A stretch of DNA of 64,000 nucleotides from Flavobacterium notoginsengisoli (GCF_014207905.1 NZ_JACHLB010000006.1:310001-374000), one strand, 5' to 3'. Numbered from the stretch's first letter, positions 1 through 8,142 are shown. Made by a program: numbers and translations. Notes: a model not told the origin generated them from the sequence alone.

Positions 1-111
1 TTCGACAAAAAAGTGGTCACGAAAAACACCCTTGATTTTGAAAACGGATTATTTGCGCTTTTGGACGATATGTGCAGTTTGCTTTATAACTACAAAACCA
101 CAAGGAAATGA
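1..111 (+). CDS. 3' end of an unidentified gene in the PRTRC operon
   Basis: Frame 1 is open from the window edge to a TGA at 109-111, giving 36 residues that end in LYNYKTTRK. The stop overlaps the ATG of the next gene (ATGA at 108-111), which indicates translational coupling and one operon with the two PRTRC genes that follow. The piece is too short to assign to a family. PRTRC cassettes commonly carry several small proteins before protein B, so this is probably one of them, but that rests on position alone. Confidence 0.55.
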   Translation, partial: FDKKVVTKNTLDFENGLFALLDDMCSLLYNYKTTRK

Positions 112-836
112 AAAATACAATAGATATAACAGAAAGCTTTGGTACGTTGTACCATCCTAAATCTGCACTCGTTTTCTATGAAACCAAAGGAGCGGACAGC
201 GATGTATATGTGGAGCATTTTGATATGGACAATAATGGCACTCCTATTAATGCCCACCCACTCACAGAGAGGGAAGCAAAAGTATTGGCAAGGGCATTGG
301 TAACAGAAAAGGACAAGGAACAAGCTTTTTTAAAATCCAATGGGATTTTGGGGTCGAACATACTGCATATCAATCCTAATAAAGAGAAAGGTGCTGTACT
401 ATGGCACTCAAAAGCACAAAAGCGACAACTGTATTTTGTGGAGAATTTGGATATACCCAACGGAATTGCGTATGTACCACCAATGATTTGGTATGCCAAC
501 AAAAACAGCCTTGCGGTTTATGCACTCGTAAGCGATAGAAGACCAACAGAGAAAACACCTTTGTATTGCGCACCATTTTTTAACATCTACCAAGATGGGA
601 AAGTATGTATGGGTTCGGTCAATATCAATATCAAAAACTCCGCTTCGATAGAAGAATTTACACTTGCTTGGGAAGATTACTTTTTCAACAGTTACTTCAG
701 CCATTTACTGGGAAACAACAGTCCGATACAAGGCAATTGTGTAAACCTTTGGAAAGAGCTTATCCAAACGGGTAAACCTTTTCCTAAAGATGTATTGAAA
801 AAAAACAACAAAACACTTAAAAATCTATTGCCATGA
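108..836 (+). CDS. PRTRC system protein B (E2-like)
   Basis: The 242-residue protein resembles PRTRC system protein B, a family found in plasmids and integrative elements next to a ThiF-like gene and proposed to contain an E2-like (UBC-type) fold. Visible features are a central segment with aromatic residues and Pro-Pro (YVPPMIWYANKNSL) and a later CAPFFNIYQDGKVCMGS stretch, a typical position for an E2-like active-site Cys. The start codon overlaps the previous stop by ATGA and the stop overlaps the next start by 4 bp, so the three genes are translationally coupled. No signal peptide or membrane segment is present. The biochemical role of PRTRC systems is not established; the E2 analogy is family knowledge, not shown here. 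Confidence 0.82.
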   Translation: MKNTIDITESFGTLYHPKSALVFYETKGADSDVYVEHFDMDNNGTPINAHPLTEREAKVLARALVTEKDKEQAFLKSNGILGSNILHINPNKEKGAVLWHSKAQKRQLYFVENLDIPNGIAYVPPMIWYANKNSLAVYALVSDRRPTEKTPLYCAPFFNIYQDGKVCMGSVNINIKNSASIEEFTLAWEDYFFNSYFSHLLGNNSPIQGNCVNLWKELIQTGKPFPKDVLKKNNKTLKNLLP

Positions 837-1639
837 ATACCGAGAAAACAAAAATACATTTTACGGATAACTACCTCATAAATCCGACTAACCCTATCAC
901 TGTGAACATAATTGGTGCAGGAGGCACGGGTTCAAAAGTACTGACCGCCTTAATGGAAATGAACCACAGTTTAGTTGAACTTGGACACGCAGGACTATCC
1001 GTTCGCCTTTGGGACGACGATGTTATCACGACTGCCAATTTGGGCAGACAGCGTTTTGCCGAGTGCGAGGTTGGCTTATGTAAATCCGTTGCCCTGATAA
1101 ATCGAGCCAATCGTTTTATGGGAACTTATTGGAAAGCGGAAACGGTGAAATTTGAGAAAGATAGTTTGGGAAGACTGCCCCAAAATGCACAGGCAACAAT
1201 CTATATTACTTGTGTGGACAATGTACAGGCGAGGTTTGGTGTTGCTGAAATACTTAAAGAATTATGCAACCGCAGAAATCATAGAGATACGCCAAAATAT
1301 TGGTTAGACTTTGGCAACAGCCAACATACAGGACAGGTCATATTATCCACTATTGGAGAAATTAAGCAACCCAACTCTGAAAAGTATGAAACGGTGGCAA
1401 GCCTGCCGTTTGTTACCGAAGAATTTGGCGAATTATTAAGACAATCAGAACAGCAGGACGATACGCCAAGCTGTTCCTTAGCCGAAGCCCTGGAAAAACA
1501 AGAACTCTTTATCAATTCTGCCTTGGCACAAATGGGATGTTCGCTGTTGTGGAGCTTGTTCCGCTATGGTATGACCGAGTACAGGGGATTTTTCCTTAAT
1601 CTTGGAAACTTTCAGTCACAACCCCTAAAAGTCGCCTGA
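833..1639 (+). CDS. PRTRC system ThiF-family (E1-like) protein
   Basis: The 268-residue protein is an E1/ThiF/MoeB-type adenylating enzyme. It has a Rossmann nucleotide-binding motif near the N-terminus (NIIGAGGTGSKVL), the acidic turn LWDDDVITTANLGRQRF typical of the E1 ATP site, and a YITCVDN strand. Members of this superfamily adenylate the C-terminus of a ubiquitin-like or sulfur-carrier protein. It overlaps protein B by 4 bp, so an E1-like and an E2-like protein are made together. No obvious ubiquitin-like protein gene lies downstream in the window; if present it would be upstream of position 1. It is the last gene of its operon, followed by terminator-like hairpins. Confidence 0.88.
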   Translation: MNTEKTKIHFTDNYLINPTNPITVNIIGAGGTGSKVLTALMEMNHSLVELGHAGLSVRLWDDDVITTANLGRQRFAECEVGLCKSVALINRANRFMGTYWKAETVKFEKDSLGRLPQNAQATIYITCVDNVQARFGVAEILKELCNRRNHRDTPKYWLDFGNSQHTGQVILSTIGEIKQPNSEKYETVASLPFVTEEFGELLRQSEQQDDTPSCSLAEALEKQELFINSALAQMGCSLLWSLFRYGMTEYRGFFLNLGNFQSQPLKVA

Positions 1640-1698
1640 CCCGAAAATCGGGCGGCAAAAAGACACTCCCTCCCAAAAGGTCGGGACAGTCTTTTTGC
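1640..1698 (+). terminator. Double hairpin after the PRTRC operon
   Basis: Directly after the ThiF stop there is a short CCCGA/TCGGG hairpin (1640-1652). A perfect 10-bp stem follows, GCAAAAAGAC (1655-1664) with GTCTTTTTGC (1689-1698). The position fits an operon-end terminator, although the T-tract lies inside the 3' arm rather than after it. Confidence 0.5.
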
Positions 1699-1889
1699 GT
1701 TTAAGCGGTGCAGCCACTTTAATAAAAATGCACAATGCGCCATTTTATCAAACAGGCTGCGAGAATTATGCTAGGGATATCATTATCCCTTTTATTATTT
1801 TAGAGGACTTCTTTTCTTTCCGTAAAAGCGACCAAAGAAAAGAAGCAAAAGAACGCCGCAATTTCGGACAGCTTTTTATAATTGTTATC
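1699..1889. other. Intergenic segment with two further perfect dyads
   Basis: Between the convergent ThiF and sigma-like genes there are two dyads. One is AGGGATA/TATCCCT (1773-1790), followed by a T-rich tract on the plus strand. The other is a perfect 12-bp stem CTTCTTTTCTTT (1808-1819) with AAAGAAAAGAAG (1834-1845). Open frames across the segment are short, overlap the neighbour and look non-coding. The dyads probably act as transcription stops for the two convergent operons. Confidence 0.5.
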
Positions 1890-2447
1890 CTATTTAACTG
1901 GGACTGTTTTCCAAACAGAAAAACCCTTAAAAAGATGTTCAATGTGTTCAAACTCAATAAAAGCAATCAGTTCATTTTTACACTTCCCTTTAAATCCCCT
2001 GAAACACTGAAAATCCTTGAGGGGGATATTTGCAAGTTCTCCTATGGTAGTAATCCCTAAAGCCTCGATTATAGTGAACATTCTCTTGCTGAAAGGAAAA
2101 TGGGTATCATAAAGCAATTTATTCAGGTCGGTTTCAGCTTTACTTCTTCTTTTTTTAATCCGCCCTGTTTCGTATTCAAAGTCCTCTTTTAACTGCTCTA
2201 ATTTCTGTTTATAGTGGTCTATATCGTCAAGCATTTCAGTTACACACTTCACTTTTTCAAATGTCCTTTCATATAATCTACGGACACTCTCGCCGGTGAC
2301 CCCGTAATTGTCACCCAACTCCTTAAGTGTCATTTTATCTATCAAAAGTTTCTGGAGTATATCATATTCCTTTTCAGAAAGTACCTTTCTGGACATTTCG
2401 ATATAAAATCTATTGGTACGGTCTATCAGTGTATTAGTTAACATCAT
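1890..2447 (-). CDS. Sigma-like HTH plus RpoA-CTD-like regulator
   Basis: The 185-residue protein has an N-terminal segment similar to sigma-70 region 4. It contains LSEKEYDILQKLLIDKMTL followed by a helix-turn-helix, LKELGDNYGVTGESVRRLYER. A charged coiled-coil-like linker follows (about 70-110). The C-terminal part, EALGITTIGELANIPLKDF, resembles the helix-hairpin-helix DNA- and UP-element-binding domain of the RNA polymerase alpha C-terminus. Proteins of this layout recur in Bacteroidota conjugative elements beside tra genes. It is probably a transcription regulator of the element. It lies downstream of, and in the same direction as, the receiver gene at 2522-2974, from which it is separated by 74 bp. 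Confidence 0.7.
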   Translation of the reverse strand: MMLTNTLIDRTNRFYIEMSRKVLSEKEYDILQKLLIDKMTLKELGDNYGVTGESVRRLYERTFEKVKCVTEMLDDIDHYKQKLEQLKEDFEYETGRIKKRRSKAETDLNKLLYDTHFPFSKRMFTIIEALGITTIGELANIPLKDFQCFRGFKGKCKNELIAFIEFEHIEHLFKGFSVWKTVPVK

Positions 2448-2521
2448 TCGTAAGATTGTAGTTAAGTGTCGTCACAAAGTATATATTGTGCCTCACATTA
2501 AATTTGTAGCGTGCACCTGAA

Positions 2522-2974
2522 TTAAGCCAAATCGCTGTTTCCTGCTAAGTAGGTTAAGGCAGTTTTACTTATTGTCTCGCTGAAATAATACTCTCCCTGA
2601 TCCAGCTTGATTACAGCTTTTTTTAGTTTTTCAGGAGCAGAACCTTTCAGTACGTAGCCCCGAACGCCAAGCCTAAGCATTTCGATTATACTTTTCTTAT
2701 TGTCAAGACTGCTGAAAACCAATATCTTGATCTCGGGGTATCTTTCTGCCATCTGCTTGGCTGTCTGGTAACCATCCATAACAGGCATGCTGATATCAAG
2801 TATACAAATGTCCGGCAGTACTTCCTGCAACTGCAAACCCTCGATTGCTTCCTGACCGTTAGCAGCCTGAAGCACCACTTTAAAATTACTATATTCCAAA
2901 AAATTTTGAAGGGATATTCTAAGCCCTTCATGGTCATCAATTAAGGCAATCGTAATCTGATTCTCTTTTTCCAT
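2522..2974 (-). CDS. Stand-alone NarL-type receiver protein
   Basis: The 150-residue protein is almost entirely a CheY-like receiver. It has the acidic pocket IALIDDHEG near the start, the phospho-acceptor Asp in CILDISMPVMDG, the Thr/Ser position in ILVFSS and the Lys in YVLKGSAPEKL. The sequence is of the NarL/FixJ type, which normally continues into a LuxR helix-turn-helix, but only about 20 residues follow the receiver here. It is therefore a single-domain receiver. No histidine kinase is adjacent; the nearest one in the window (18546-19922) has its own OmpR-type partner. It may control the neighbouring sigma-like protein or tra genes, which is inference from position. Confidence 0.8.
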   Translation of the reverse strand: MEKENQITIALIDDHEGLRISLQNFLEYSNFKVVLQAANGQEAIEGLQLQEVLPDICILDISMPVMDGYQTAKQMAERYPEIKILVFSSLDNKKSIIEMLRLGVRGYVLKGSAPEKLKKAVIKLDQGEYYFSETISKTALTYLAGNSDLA

Positions 2975-3503
2975 TATTCCTTATTTAATGTTGAACAAAT
3001 TATAGAAAATAATGACCCATAATTTGTCGCCATAGGACTTTCGTCCTATATGTAGTGATTAAAGACTTTATTAATACTTCAGAGTAATAATAAAAGGTCT
3101 TTATAAATTACTTGTCGATAACTGAAAATATGTTCCTGCTTAGTTAAGTAGCCGTAATCGCCGTTCTATAAAAAATATGGCGCAGACCACTACACTTATC
3201 GGAACTGAGGCACTGGTATACCCGACCACGAATAAGCGAGCGCCCACGCCAATGGCATGAGCGTCCTTACTTATTTGTCTCGCGGTCTTTAAAAATTACC
3301 AGTTTTCAGTTACCGAGCCCTAAGCAAAAACACTAAATGAGTTTTCTATATTTTGTCCAAAGATAGTAACGTTTGTGAAGTTATCCAATGTTTCTTTAAC
3401 AGAATCCATTAATAATTGACAATAAAACAACCCGAAGATGATCTCCGGGTTGTGCTAAAAAAAATCTAAATTTTACTGTTTATATTAAACTAATATTGTA
3501 CTC
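2975..3503. other. Non-coding gap with strong hairpins between receiver gene and traQ
   Basis: I see no credible gene in this 529-bp stretch. Upstream of the receiver gene lies a hairpin ATAGGAC/GTCCTAT (3032-3049). A longer one follows at 3061-3102, built from AAAGAC/GTCTTT, TTTATTA/TAATAAA and TACT/AGTA around a TCAG loop. The segment 3150-3300 is less AT-rich and contains only very short frames. These hairpins may belong to an mRNA leader of the receiver/sigma-like genes on the minus strand. Confidence 0.45.
3420..3453 (-). terminator. Rho-independent terminator of the tra operon
   Basis: An 8-bp stem, ACAACCCG (3427-3434) with CGGGTTGT (3446-3453), lies about 50 bp beyond the traQ stop. 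On the minus strand it is followed by a TTTTATT tract. It fits the end of the traJ-to-traQ transcript. Confidence 0.75.
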
Positions 3504-3944
3504 TTAATCGCTACTGTTAAATTCAAAACTCAATTGTTTTTCATTCCCAAAGTTATCTGAAATCCACACTTCAAAAGACTGGGAAACGGTGGAGTTTGAA
3601 GTGTAATACAGTCTGAACTGTTCTGTTGGTATCGAATATAAATCATTTGGCTGGTAAGCCGGTTCATTGTAATAACGTAATGTGCCCTGTCCGTCAAATT
3701 GAAAATAGCGAATAAAATAGTGCGTACCTGTGTAATTACCTGTAGGCTCTATTGTTAACCTTATTTCTACGGTATCTCCAATGGCAATTTCCTTGGGTAC
3801 GGGCATAAATTTTACCTCAAATGGGAACTCATGCTGTATTTCCAGTTCTTCCTTATCACAGGATAAGAGTGTAGCAGAACTTAGCAGGATTGCCACGAGT
3901 ACCGGCAGTAACCCTATTCTCAACTTATTAAAAAATGCTGTCAT
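3504..3944 (-). CDS. traQ: Conjugal transfer protein TraQ (DUF3872)
   Basis: The 146-residue protein has a hydrophobic N-terminus ending in the lipobox LLSC (LSSATLLSCDKEE), so it is a predicted lipoprotein. The body matches the TraQ/DUF3872 pattern of Bacteroidota conjugative elements (EFPFEVKFMPVPKEIAIGDTV and a FIRYFQFDGQG segment), consistent with a beta-rich periplasmic or outer-membrane protein. It lies 11 bp after traO in the same direction and is the last gene before the terminator. TraP, found between traO and traQ in some related elements, is absent. Its precise role in mating-pair formation is unknown. Confidence 0.85.
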   Translation of the reverse strand: MTAFFNKLRIGLLPVLVAILLSSATLLSCDKEELEIQHEFPFEVKFMPVPKEIAIGDTVEIRLTIEPTGNYTGTHYFIRYFQFDGQGTLRYYNEPAYQPNDLYSIPTEQFRLYYTSNSTVSQSFEVWISDNFGNEKQLSFEFNSSD

Positions 3945-3955
3945 CGTTTTTCGTT

Positions 3956-4516
3956 TTAAAAATTAAATCTTAATCCCACACCTGCGGATGGGCGGAGCTG
4001 TTTCAGGTCAGTACCCCACAAAACTTTTGTACGCCCTTGCAGGACTAGTACAAATCGGTCAGATAGGTATGTTTCAAAAGACAGCCGTCCGCCAGCACCG
4101 TAAATGAAATTGTCTTCACTTACAATTTTCGCCCCGTCAAATAAAAGCTCTTCGCCTCGATTGATACTTTCATACCCGACTACACCTGTTATGGCTGCAT
4201 TGAATGTAATGTTCTTACGGGTATCACCCAGCAGCAAGAAACTGTAGCCGCCTTCTGCTGTATAGGTCTCCTGCGGAATGCGGAGGTCTTTATATTGATA
4301 ATATTGGTGTGCATATTCCAACATCCAAAGCTGGTAATTCCCGTTTTTACCATTTACGATCATAGCCGCATTAATGTAAAAATCATTGCCGATTTTGTCA
4401 TTGGATAATACACCTGAATTTACTTCCAGTCCTTTTTGTTTAGGCAGCATACGTTGCGCCTGTGCAATTGTGATACTCATCAAAACGAGCATTACTGTAT
4501 AGATATACTTTTTCAT
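3956..4516 (-). CDS. traO: Conjugal transfer protein TraO
   Basis: The 186-residue protein has a Sec signal peptide (cleavage likely after IAQA). It continues with a beta-rich body that ends GVGLRFNF, as expected for a small outer-membrane barrel. The sequence matches TraO of CTnDOT-type elements (AQRMLPKQKGLEVNSGVL near the start, with YSFLLLGDTRKN in the middle). It sits between traN and traQ, in the conserved order. It probably belongs to the outer-membrane side of the mating apparatus. Length is normal for the family and the frame is intact. Confidence 0.85.
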   Translation of the reverse strand: MKKYIYTVMLVLMSITIAQAQRMLPKQKGLEVNSGVLSNDKIGNDFYINAAMIVNGKNGNYQLWMLEYAHQYYQYKDLRIPQETYTAEGGYSFLLLGDTRKNITFNAAITGVVGYESINRGEELLFDGAKIVSEDNFIYGAGGRLSFETYLSDRFVLVLQGRTKVLWGTDLKQLRPSAGVGLRFNF

Positions 4517-4537
4517 TTTCTATTGCTTAATGGATTA

Positions 4538-5431
4538 CTAAAACTTCAGATGCATGTCGCTAATTAATCGGGCTTTTATCAAATCCGAATTTTCCACCTG
4601 AAGCGTCTGATGCCTTTCGCCGTTCTTCTCAAAAATCTCAATCAGCAATACCTTATCATCGGCAATGGTAAACTGGTCCAAAAGGAATACGTTTTTTTCG
4701 ACTTCTATACCGCCAATCACACCCAGTGGCTTGTAACTGCGAAGCGGTATCATCGGTCTTTCCTGTATCACGGTGCGTTTGGCTATTTTCTTATCTACCA
4801 CCTTGAAATTCATAAATTCAATCTGGAAGGGAACATTCGTGCGATTATCCAGTTCGGTATGGAAATAGTATTTACCGTTATGGATGTAAATTCCTTTGAG
4901 AATAAACTGAATACCGAAACTTTTTGCCCCAATATGTTTTACAAAACGTTTATCCTTTTTATAGATCGTTTCCAGTATCAAACCTGCCAGGGATGGCGAG
5001 TTGTTCCCCAGTTCTTCAAATAGCACATCTTGTCCGGCGGATCTATCCACCGCCTTTTGCATTGCCAGAAGGTTGTAACTCAATGTAGATGGGCAGGCAC
5101 TATAATAGGCGTTGAAGCTGTAAAAACGGCCGTCGTCGGTAATCACCGAAAAATTAGTTTCAGGCTCAAAGTCCTTTACCGAGGCTTTTACGCGAAGCAC
5201 ATTTTCTGCGTCTTCTGCTTTTCCTGCAATTATGTACTCACTTCCCAGATCCACATAACGTATTGCGCTTGGGAAAATCAGATGAGAAGTCTTGTCGTAA
5301 GTAACCTGCATTTCGTACGATTCTATCCTGCCCAGGGCAAGCGAAGTTTTTGCAGTTTCCTGCGCAAAAGAGGCGGCGGAAAAGCCGATCATAAGGGCAG
5401 CTGCCCAAAAGGTTTTTAAATAATTTTTCAT
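4538..5431 (-). CDS. traN: Conjugal transfer protein TraN (DUF4138)
   Basis: The 297-residue protein has a signal peptide ending near SFAQE and a beta-rich periplasmic body typical of TraN (DUF4138), the Bacteroidota counterpart of a VirB9-like outer-membrane core subunit. Recognisable parts are SYEMQVTYDKTSHLIFPSAI near the start and FYSFNAYYSACPSTLSYNL in the middle. The frame is complete and it is preceded by traM with a 23-bp gap. TraN and TraM are expected to form the channel spanning periplasm and outer membrane. Confidence 0.9.
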   Translation of the reverse strand: MKNYLKTFWAAALMIGFSAASFAQETAKTSLALGRIESYEMQVTYDKTSHLIFPSAIRYVDLGSEYIIAGKAEDAENVLRVKASVKDFEPETNFSVITDDGRFYSFNAYYSACPSTLSYNLLAMQKAVDRSAGQDVLFEELGNNSPSLAGLILETIYKKDKRFVKHIGAKSFGIQFILKGIYIHNGKYYFHTELDNRTNVPFQIEFMNFKVVDKKIAKRTVIQERPMIPLRSYKPLGVIGGIEVEKNVFLLDQFTIADDKVLLIEIFEKNGERHQTLQVENSDLIKARLISDMHLKF

Positions 5432-5454
5432 TGTTAATTTATTTTAGTTTATTA

Positions 5455-6777
5455 TTATTTTTTAGAGACAAGAAATACCTGATAGCCAGCTTTCAGGGTA
5501 ACTTTTGGCGTTTTTACTTTTTTGGAGAAATAGCCTGAAATGCCCTGTACAACACCTCTGCTCAAATCTGCCGCAACCTGCTGTCCTGCTGATTGGGTCA
5601 GCATCAGGCTCGTTCCTGAAGTCTGGCTCATATTACCAGCCATCTCAGTAAGGGCATTCATTTCAGGAGAATACGGGACGTACAAACCCTGCTGACCGTC
5701 AAGGTCATAAATGGTTATGTCTACCGGGATAATATTACCATCGAGTTCTATGGAAGTAATTTTCATCTGTAAACGACCTCCCTGAAATTTAGCGATTGCC
5801 GTTAAGAGCGTTCCCTGCGGGATGGTGCGGTTAGGGGTTTGGGCAGGTTCCAATAAACGCAGGCGCACGCCGCTTTCACCAATAATGGTCTGCGTTTCCT
5901 GTATGCAGGCTTTCACACTGTTTTTGGGTTGTGCAGTCTGCTGTACAGATCCCGGAGTATAAAAATTCCTGTTTTTATTTGCGCTCCAATCCGCTAAAAA
6001 AGTACTATCTGAAGGCTCTCTGTACAAAGCCGAAACGGCTTTTTTTCCTGCAGGGGCAAATGCCACAAAATACTCTTTCTGCGTACTGGCAGAAGCTGTA
6101 CTGCCTTTGTTGGGGGAAGCTTCACCATTATTTGTACCTGTCGGAAGATATTTTGCAGCCATCTGATAGGACTTTTCCATGAGTGCCAGCTGGTCATCTA
6201 CAGTCACGCTTTTGGGAAAGTCTTTATCAGCCAGCTTTTCTTTCAGCTCATCAAGCTGTCTGCGGAGTTCTTGCGTTTCATTATTGTCATCCTTATAAAA
6301 GGAGCCAAGCGCACTTTGAGAATTGCGGTAACTGTTTAATGCCGGATTAGATGATCTTCCCGGATTATTACCGTAACCCATGCTTTGATCTTCCTGCTCA
6401 GCGAGTGTATCCTGATTGTCTTTAGATGAACTGTCCTCATTCCAGTAATCGGAAAGCGTGGTCAGGGCATTACGTTTTTCCTGGTCTTTCTGCTCCAGCA
6501 TTTCCTGCTCATATGCTTTCTGTTTGTCGGCCTGCATGCCGGCTTCGCTGGCCTGCGGGACGGCATCGTTCAGGCCGATATTCTCGATTTCCTTCTTGTC
6601 TGAAGACGGTTTAAATATCAGGTACATACATCCGAGAAAAACGATTCCCATAAGTATGAATATTACCGGTTTTTTAAGCTGTTCTTTGCTGCTCTTTTTA
6701 TCATCGGGCAGATTGGATGCTCTGGATTGGTCAGCTTCTTCAACCAGAACGCTGACCCTTTTTTCATTTTCTTTCAT
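5455..6777 (-). CDS. traM: Conjugative transposon protein TraM (VirB10-like)
   Basis: The 440-residue protein has a cytoplasmic N-terminus, a single membrane span (VIFILMGIVFLGCMYLIF, about 33-50), a long Gln/Glu/Ser-rich low-complexity stalk (about 60-200), and a C-terminal domain. The C-terminal domain contains the VirB10-like sequence CIQETQTIIGESGVRLRLLE and LTAIAKFQGGRLQMKITSI. This is the TraM/VirB10-type scaffold linking inner and outer membranes. Its start overlaps the traL end by 14 bp, so the two are coupled. The C-terminus, KVTLKAGYQVFLVSKK, is the conserved family ending, so the protein is full length. Confidence 0.9.
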   Translation of the reverse strand: MKENEKRVSVLVEEADQSRASNLPDDKKSSKEQLKKPVIFILMGIVFLGCMYLIFKPSSDKKEIENIGLNDAVPQASEAGMQADKQKAYEQEMLEQKDQEKRNALTTLSDYWNEDSSSKDNQDTLAEQEDQSMGYGNNPGRSSNPALNSYRNSQSALGSFYKDDNNETQELRRQLDELKEKLADKDFPKSVTVDDQLALMEKSYQMAAKYLPTGTNNGEASPNKGSTASASTQKEYFVAFAPAGKKAVSALYREPSDSTFLADWSANKNRNFYTPGSVQQTAQPKNSVKACIQETQTIIGESGVRLRLLEPAQTPNRTIPQGTLLTAIAKFQGGRLQMKITSIELDGNIIPVDITIYDLDGQQGLYVPYSPEMNALTEMAGNMSQTSGTSLMLTQSAGQQVAADLSRGVVQGISGYFSKKVKTPKVTLKAGYQVFLVSKK

Positions 6778-7048
6778 AAATCTTTTCTTTTAATTTTGTT
6801 GATAATGTGTCCAGTTGGGAGGCAGGACTTTCTTTTTTACGGACAGGGTTGTCAATATGCTCGATGACCATCCTGTTATCAGATTTTTCCATGTCGTAGC
6901 ACACTTTTAAAATAACCACGACGGTAAGCAGCAGGTACGCTAAAAAAAGGCATAGCGTATATCTTCGCTGTCTGTCTAAGGATAAGGCCCGCCAGCTTTT
7001 ATCCTGCTTGTCAAACCACTTGTCTATATTTATTCTTATTGTTTTCAT
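6764..7048 (-). CDS. traL: Conjugal transfer protein TraL (DUF3989)
   Basis: The 94-residue protein has one membrane span (TLCLFLAYLLLTVVVILKV, about 31-50) between basic and acidic/charged ends. This fits the small TraL/DUF3989 proteins found just before traM in Bacteroidota elements, which are often mislabelled as nitrogen regulatory proteins in databases. It overlaps traM by 14 bp. It is probably an inner-membrane accessory of the transfer channel; no catalytic motif is visible. Confidence 0.8.
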   Translation of the reverse strand: MKTIRINIDKWFDKQDKSWRALSLDRQRRYTLCLFLAYLLLTVVVILKVCYDMEKSDNRMVIEHIDNPVRKKESPASQLDTLSTKLKEKIYERK

Positions 7049-7068
7049 ACTTTAAAGATTATGGGTTA

Positions 7069-7506
7069 TCACATTCTAAACCCTCTTTTTCGCGGAGCAA
7101 TCTCTTCATTGGGTTTTTCTGACACTTGGGCAATAGCCTCCTTTATCGTCGGAAGCGAACTTGCTGTAAGGTTTGTCTGTTTAGATTCCTTCATTAATTG
7201 CCCGTAGCGGTCTGTTCTTTTTATATACATTTCTGTATCCCCTAAATCGAATTTCCCGTTCTCGTATCTTACACGCATATTGCACTCAACCTTTGGCCTG
7301 TCTTCGCCATTCCATTCGAGGTAGGTGGATAAATGCAAGTAATTTGCTAATCTCGGAGCATCATTACCATTTTCCCAAGTCTGTAAAAACCCGCTAATGC
7401 TATCCTTTAGTTTGCCTGGGCAACAGCCCTCAGTGTGGAAAGAACCGTCATATCCCTTATCGGTCAGGGTTTTTACCAATGCGTCTAAATGAAGTAAAAG
7501 TTTCAT
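7069..7506 (-). CDS. Unidentified protein inside the tra operon
   Basis: The 145-residue protein has no signal peptide or membrane span and is not a family I recognise. It contains a Cys pair in HTEGCCPGKL and a conserved-looking segment, YLEWNGEDRPKVECNMRVRYENG. A polar tail follows and ends in basic residues (APRKRGFRM). It lies between traK and traL with gaps of 12 and 20 bp, so it is co-transcribed with the transfer genes. An extra gene at this place is known in some Flavobacteria/Sphingobacteria elements, but I cannot assign its role. It may be a cytosolic accessory of transfer. Confidence 0.7.
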   Translation of the reverse strand: MKLLLHLDALVKTLTDKGYDGSFHTEGCCPGKLKDSISGFLQTWENGNDAPRLANYLHLSTYLEWNGEDRPKVECNMRVRYENGKFDLGDTEMYIKRTDRYGQLMKESKQTNLTASSLPTIKEAIAQVSEKPNEEIAPRKRGFRM

Positions 7507-7518
7507 TATCCTTAATTT

Positions 7519-8142
7519 TTAACGTTCAATGACTTCTATGTCCTTATTTTCCACCACGGAAAATTTCTCGATATTAAAGCCCTGCGGGTTATTGTCCGAG
7601 CGGACGGAGTTAACCAGAAAACAGGAGGTCACAAGGTTACGTTTTGTCACATTGCTCGAACGGATGATAAACTGTTTGGCATAGGTGCGCACGGCATACG
7701 GATAATTCTCAAAATTGCAGGCTACGCTGTCAATTTCGATACGCTGCTGTACATTTCCCGATATGATACGGTTGTAATATCCTTTTTCCGAGAGGTCTTT
7801 GTAATAATCATAGGCACTTTTATCGGCAAGATTAAATGCCCTTTTCATGTTGCTCTCAATAGCATTTTTATCCGGAGCTAGCGTAAAGAACAGTTCATGG
7901 AAGCGCCTTACGTGTTCCCTTGCTTCCACGGGACGGTTTATAGACGCGTCCTGAGCGAGTGCCAGCATGAGTGATTTGCCATTGTCCAGCACATATATTT
8001 TTTGTCTCTGTTGTTCAGCGAAACTGTAAGATCTCCATACGGCATATCCTGCAATGGCTGTGCAGAGCATGGCAAACACAATAGCATACAATCTTATCTG
8101 TCTGAAACTGTTTTCGATATTTCTTAGCGTTTTAAATTCCAT
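7519..8142 (-). CDS. traK: Conjugative transposon protein TraK (VirB8-like)
   Basis: The 207-residue protein has the short cytoplasmic start MEFKTLRNIENSFRQIR, one membrane span (about 18-36) and a periplasmic domain of the TraK/VirB8 type. Typical segments are IYVLDNGKSLMLALAQD, the PVEAREHVRRFHELFF stretch and the ending FNIEKFSVVENKDIEVIER. VirB8-like proteins nucleate the inner-membrane complex. The gene is intact and lies 21 bp after the truncated traJ in the conserved order. Confidence 0.92.
   Translation of the reverse strand: MEFKTLRNIENSFRQIRLYAIVFAMLCTAIAGYAVWRSYSFAEQQRQKIYVLDNGKSLMLALAQDASINRPVEAREHVRRFHELFFTLAPDKNAIESNMKRAFNLADKSAYDYYKDLSEKGYYNRIISGNVQQRIEIDSVACNFENYPYAVRTYAKQFIIRSSNVTKRNLVTSCFLVNSVRSDNNPQGFNIEKFSVVENKDIEVIER

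Noticed and set aside
1695..2060. 121-residue open frame on the plus strand
   Set aside because: It overlaps the sigma-like gene on the other strand and runs through hairpins, so it is a shadow.
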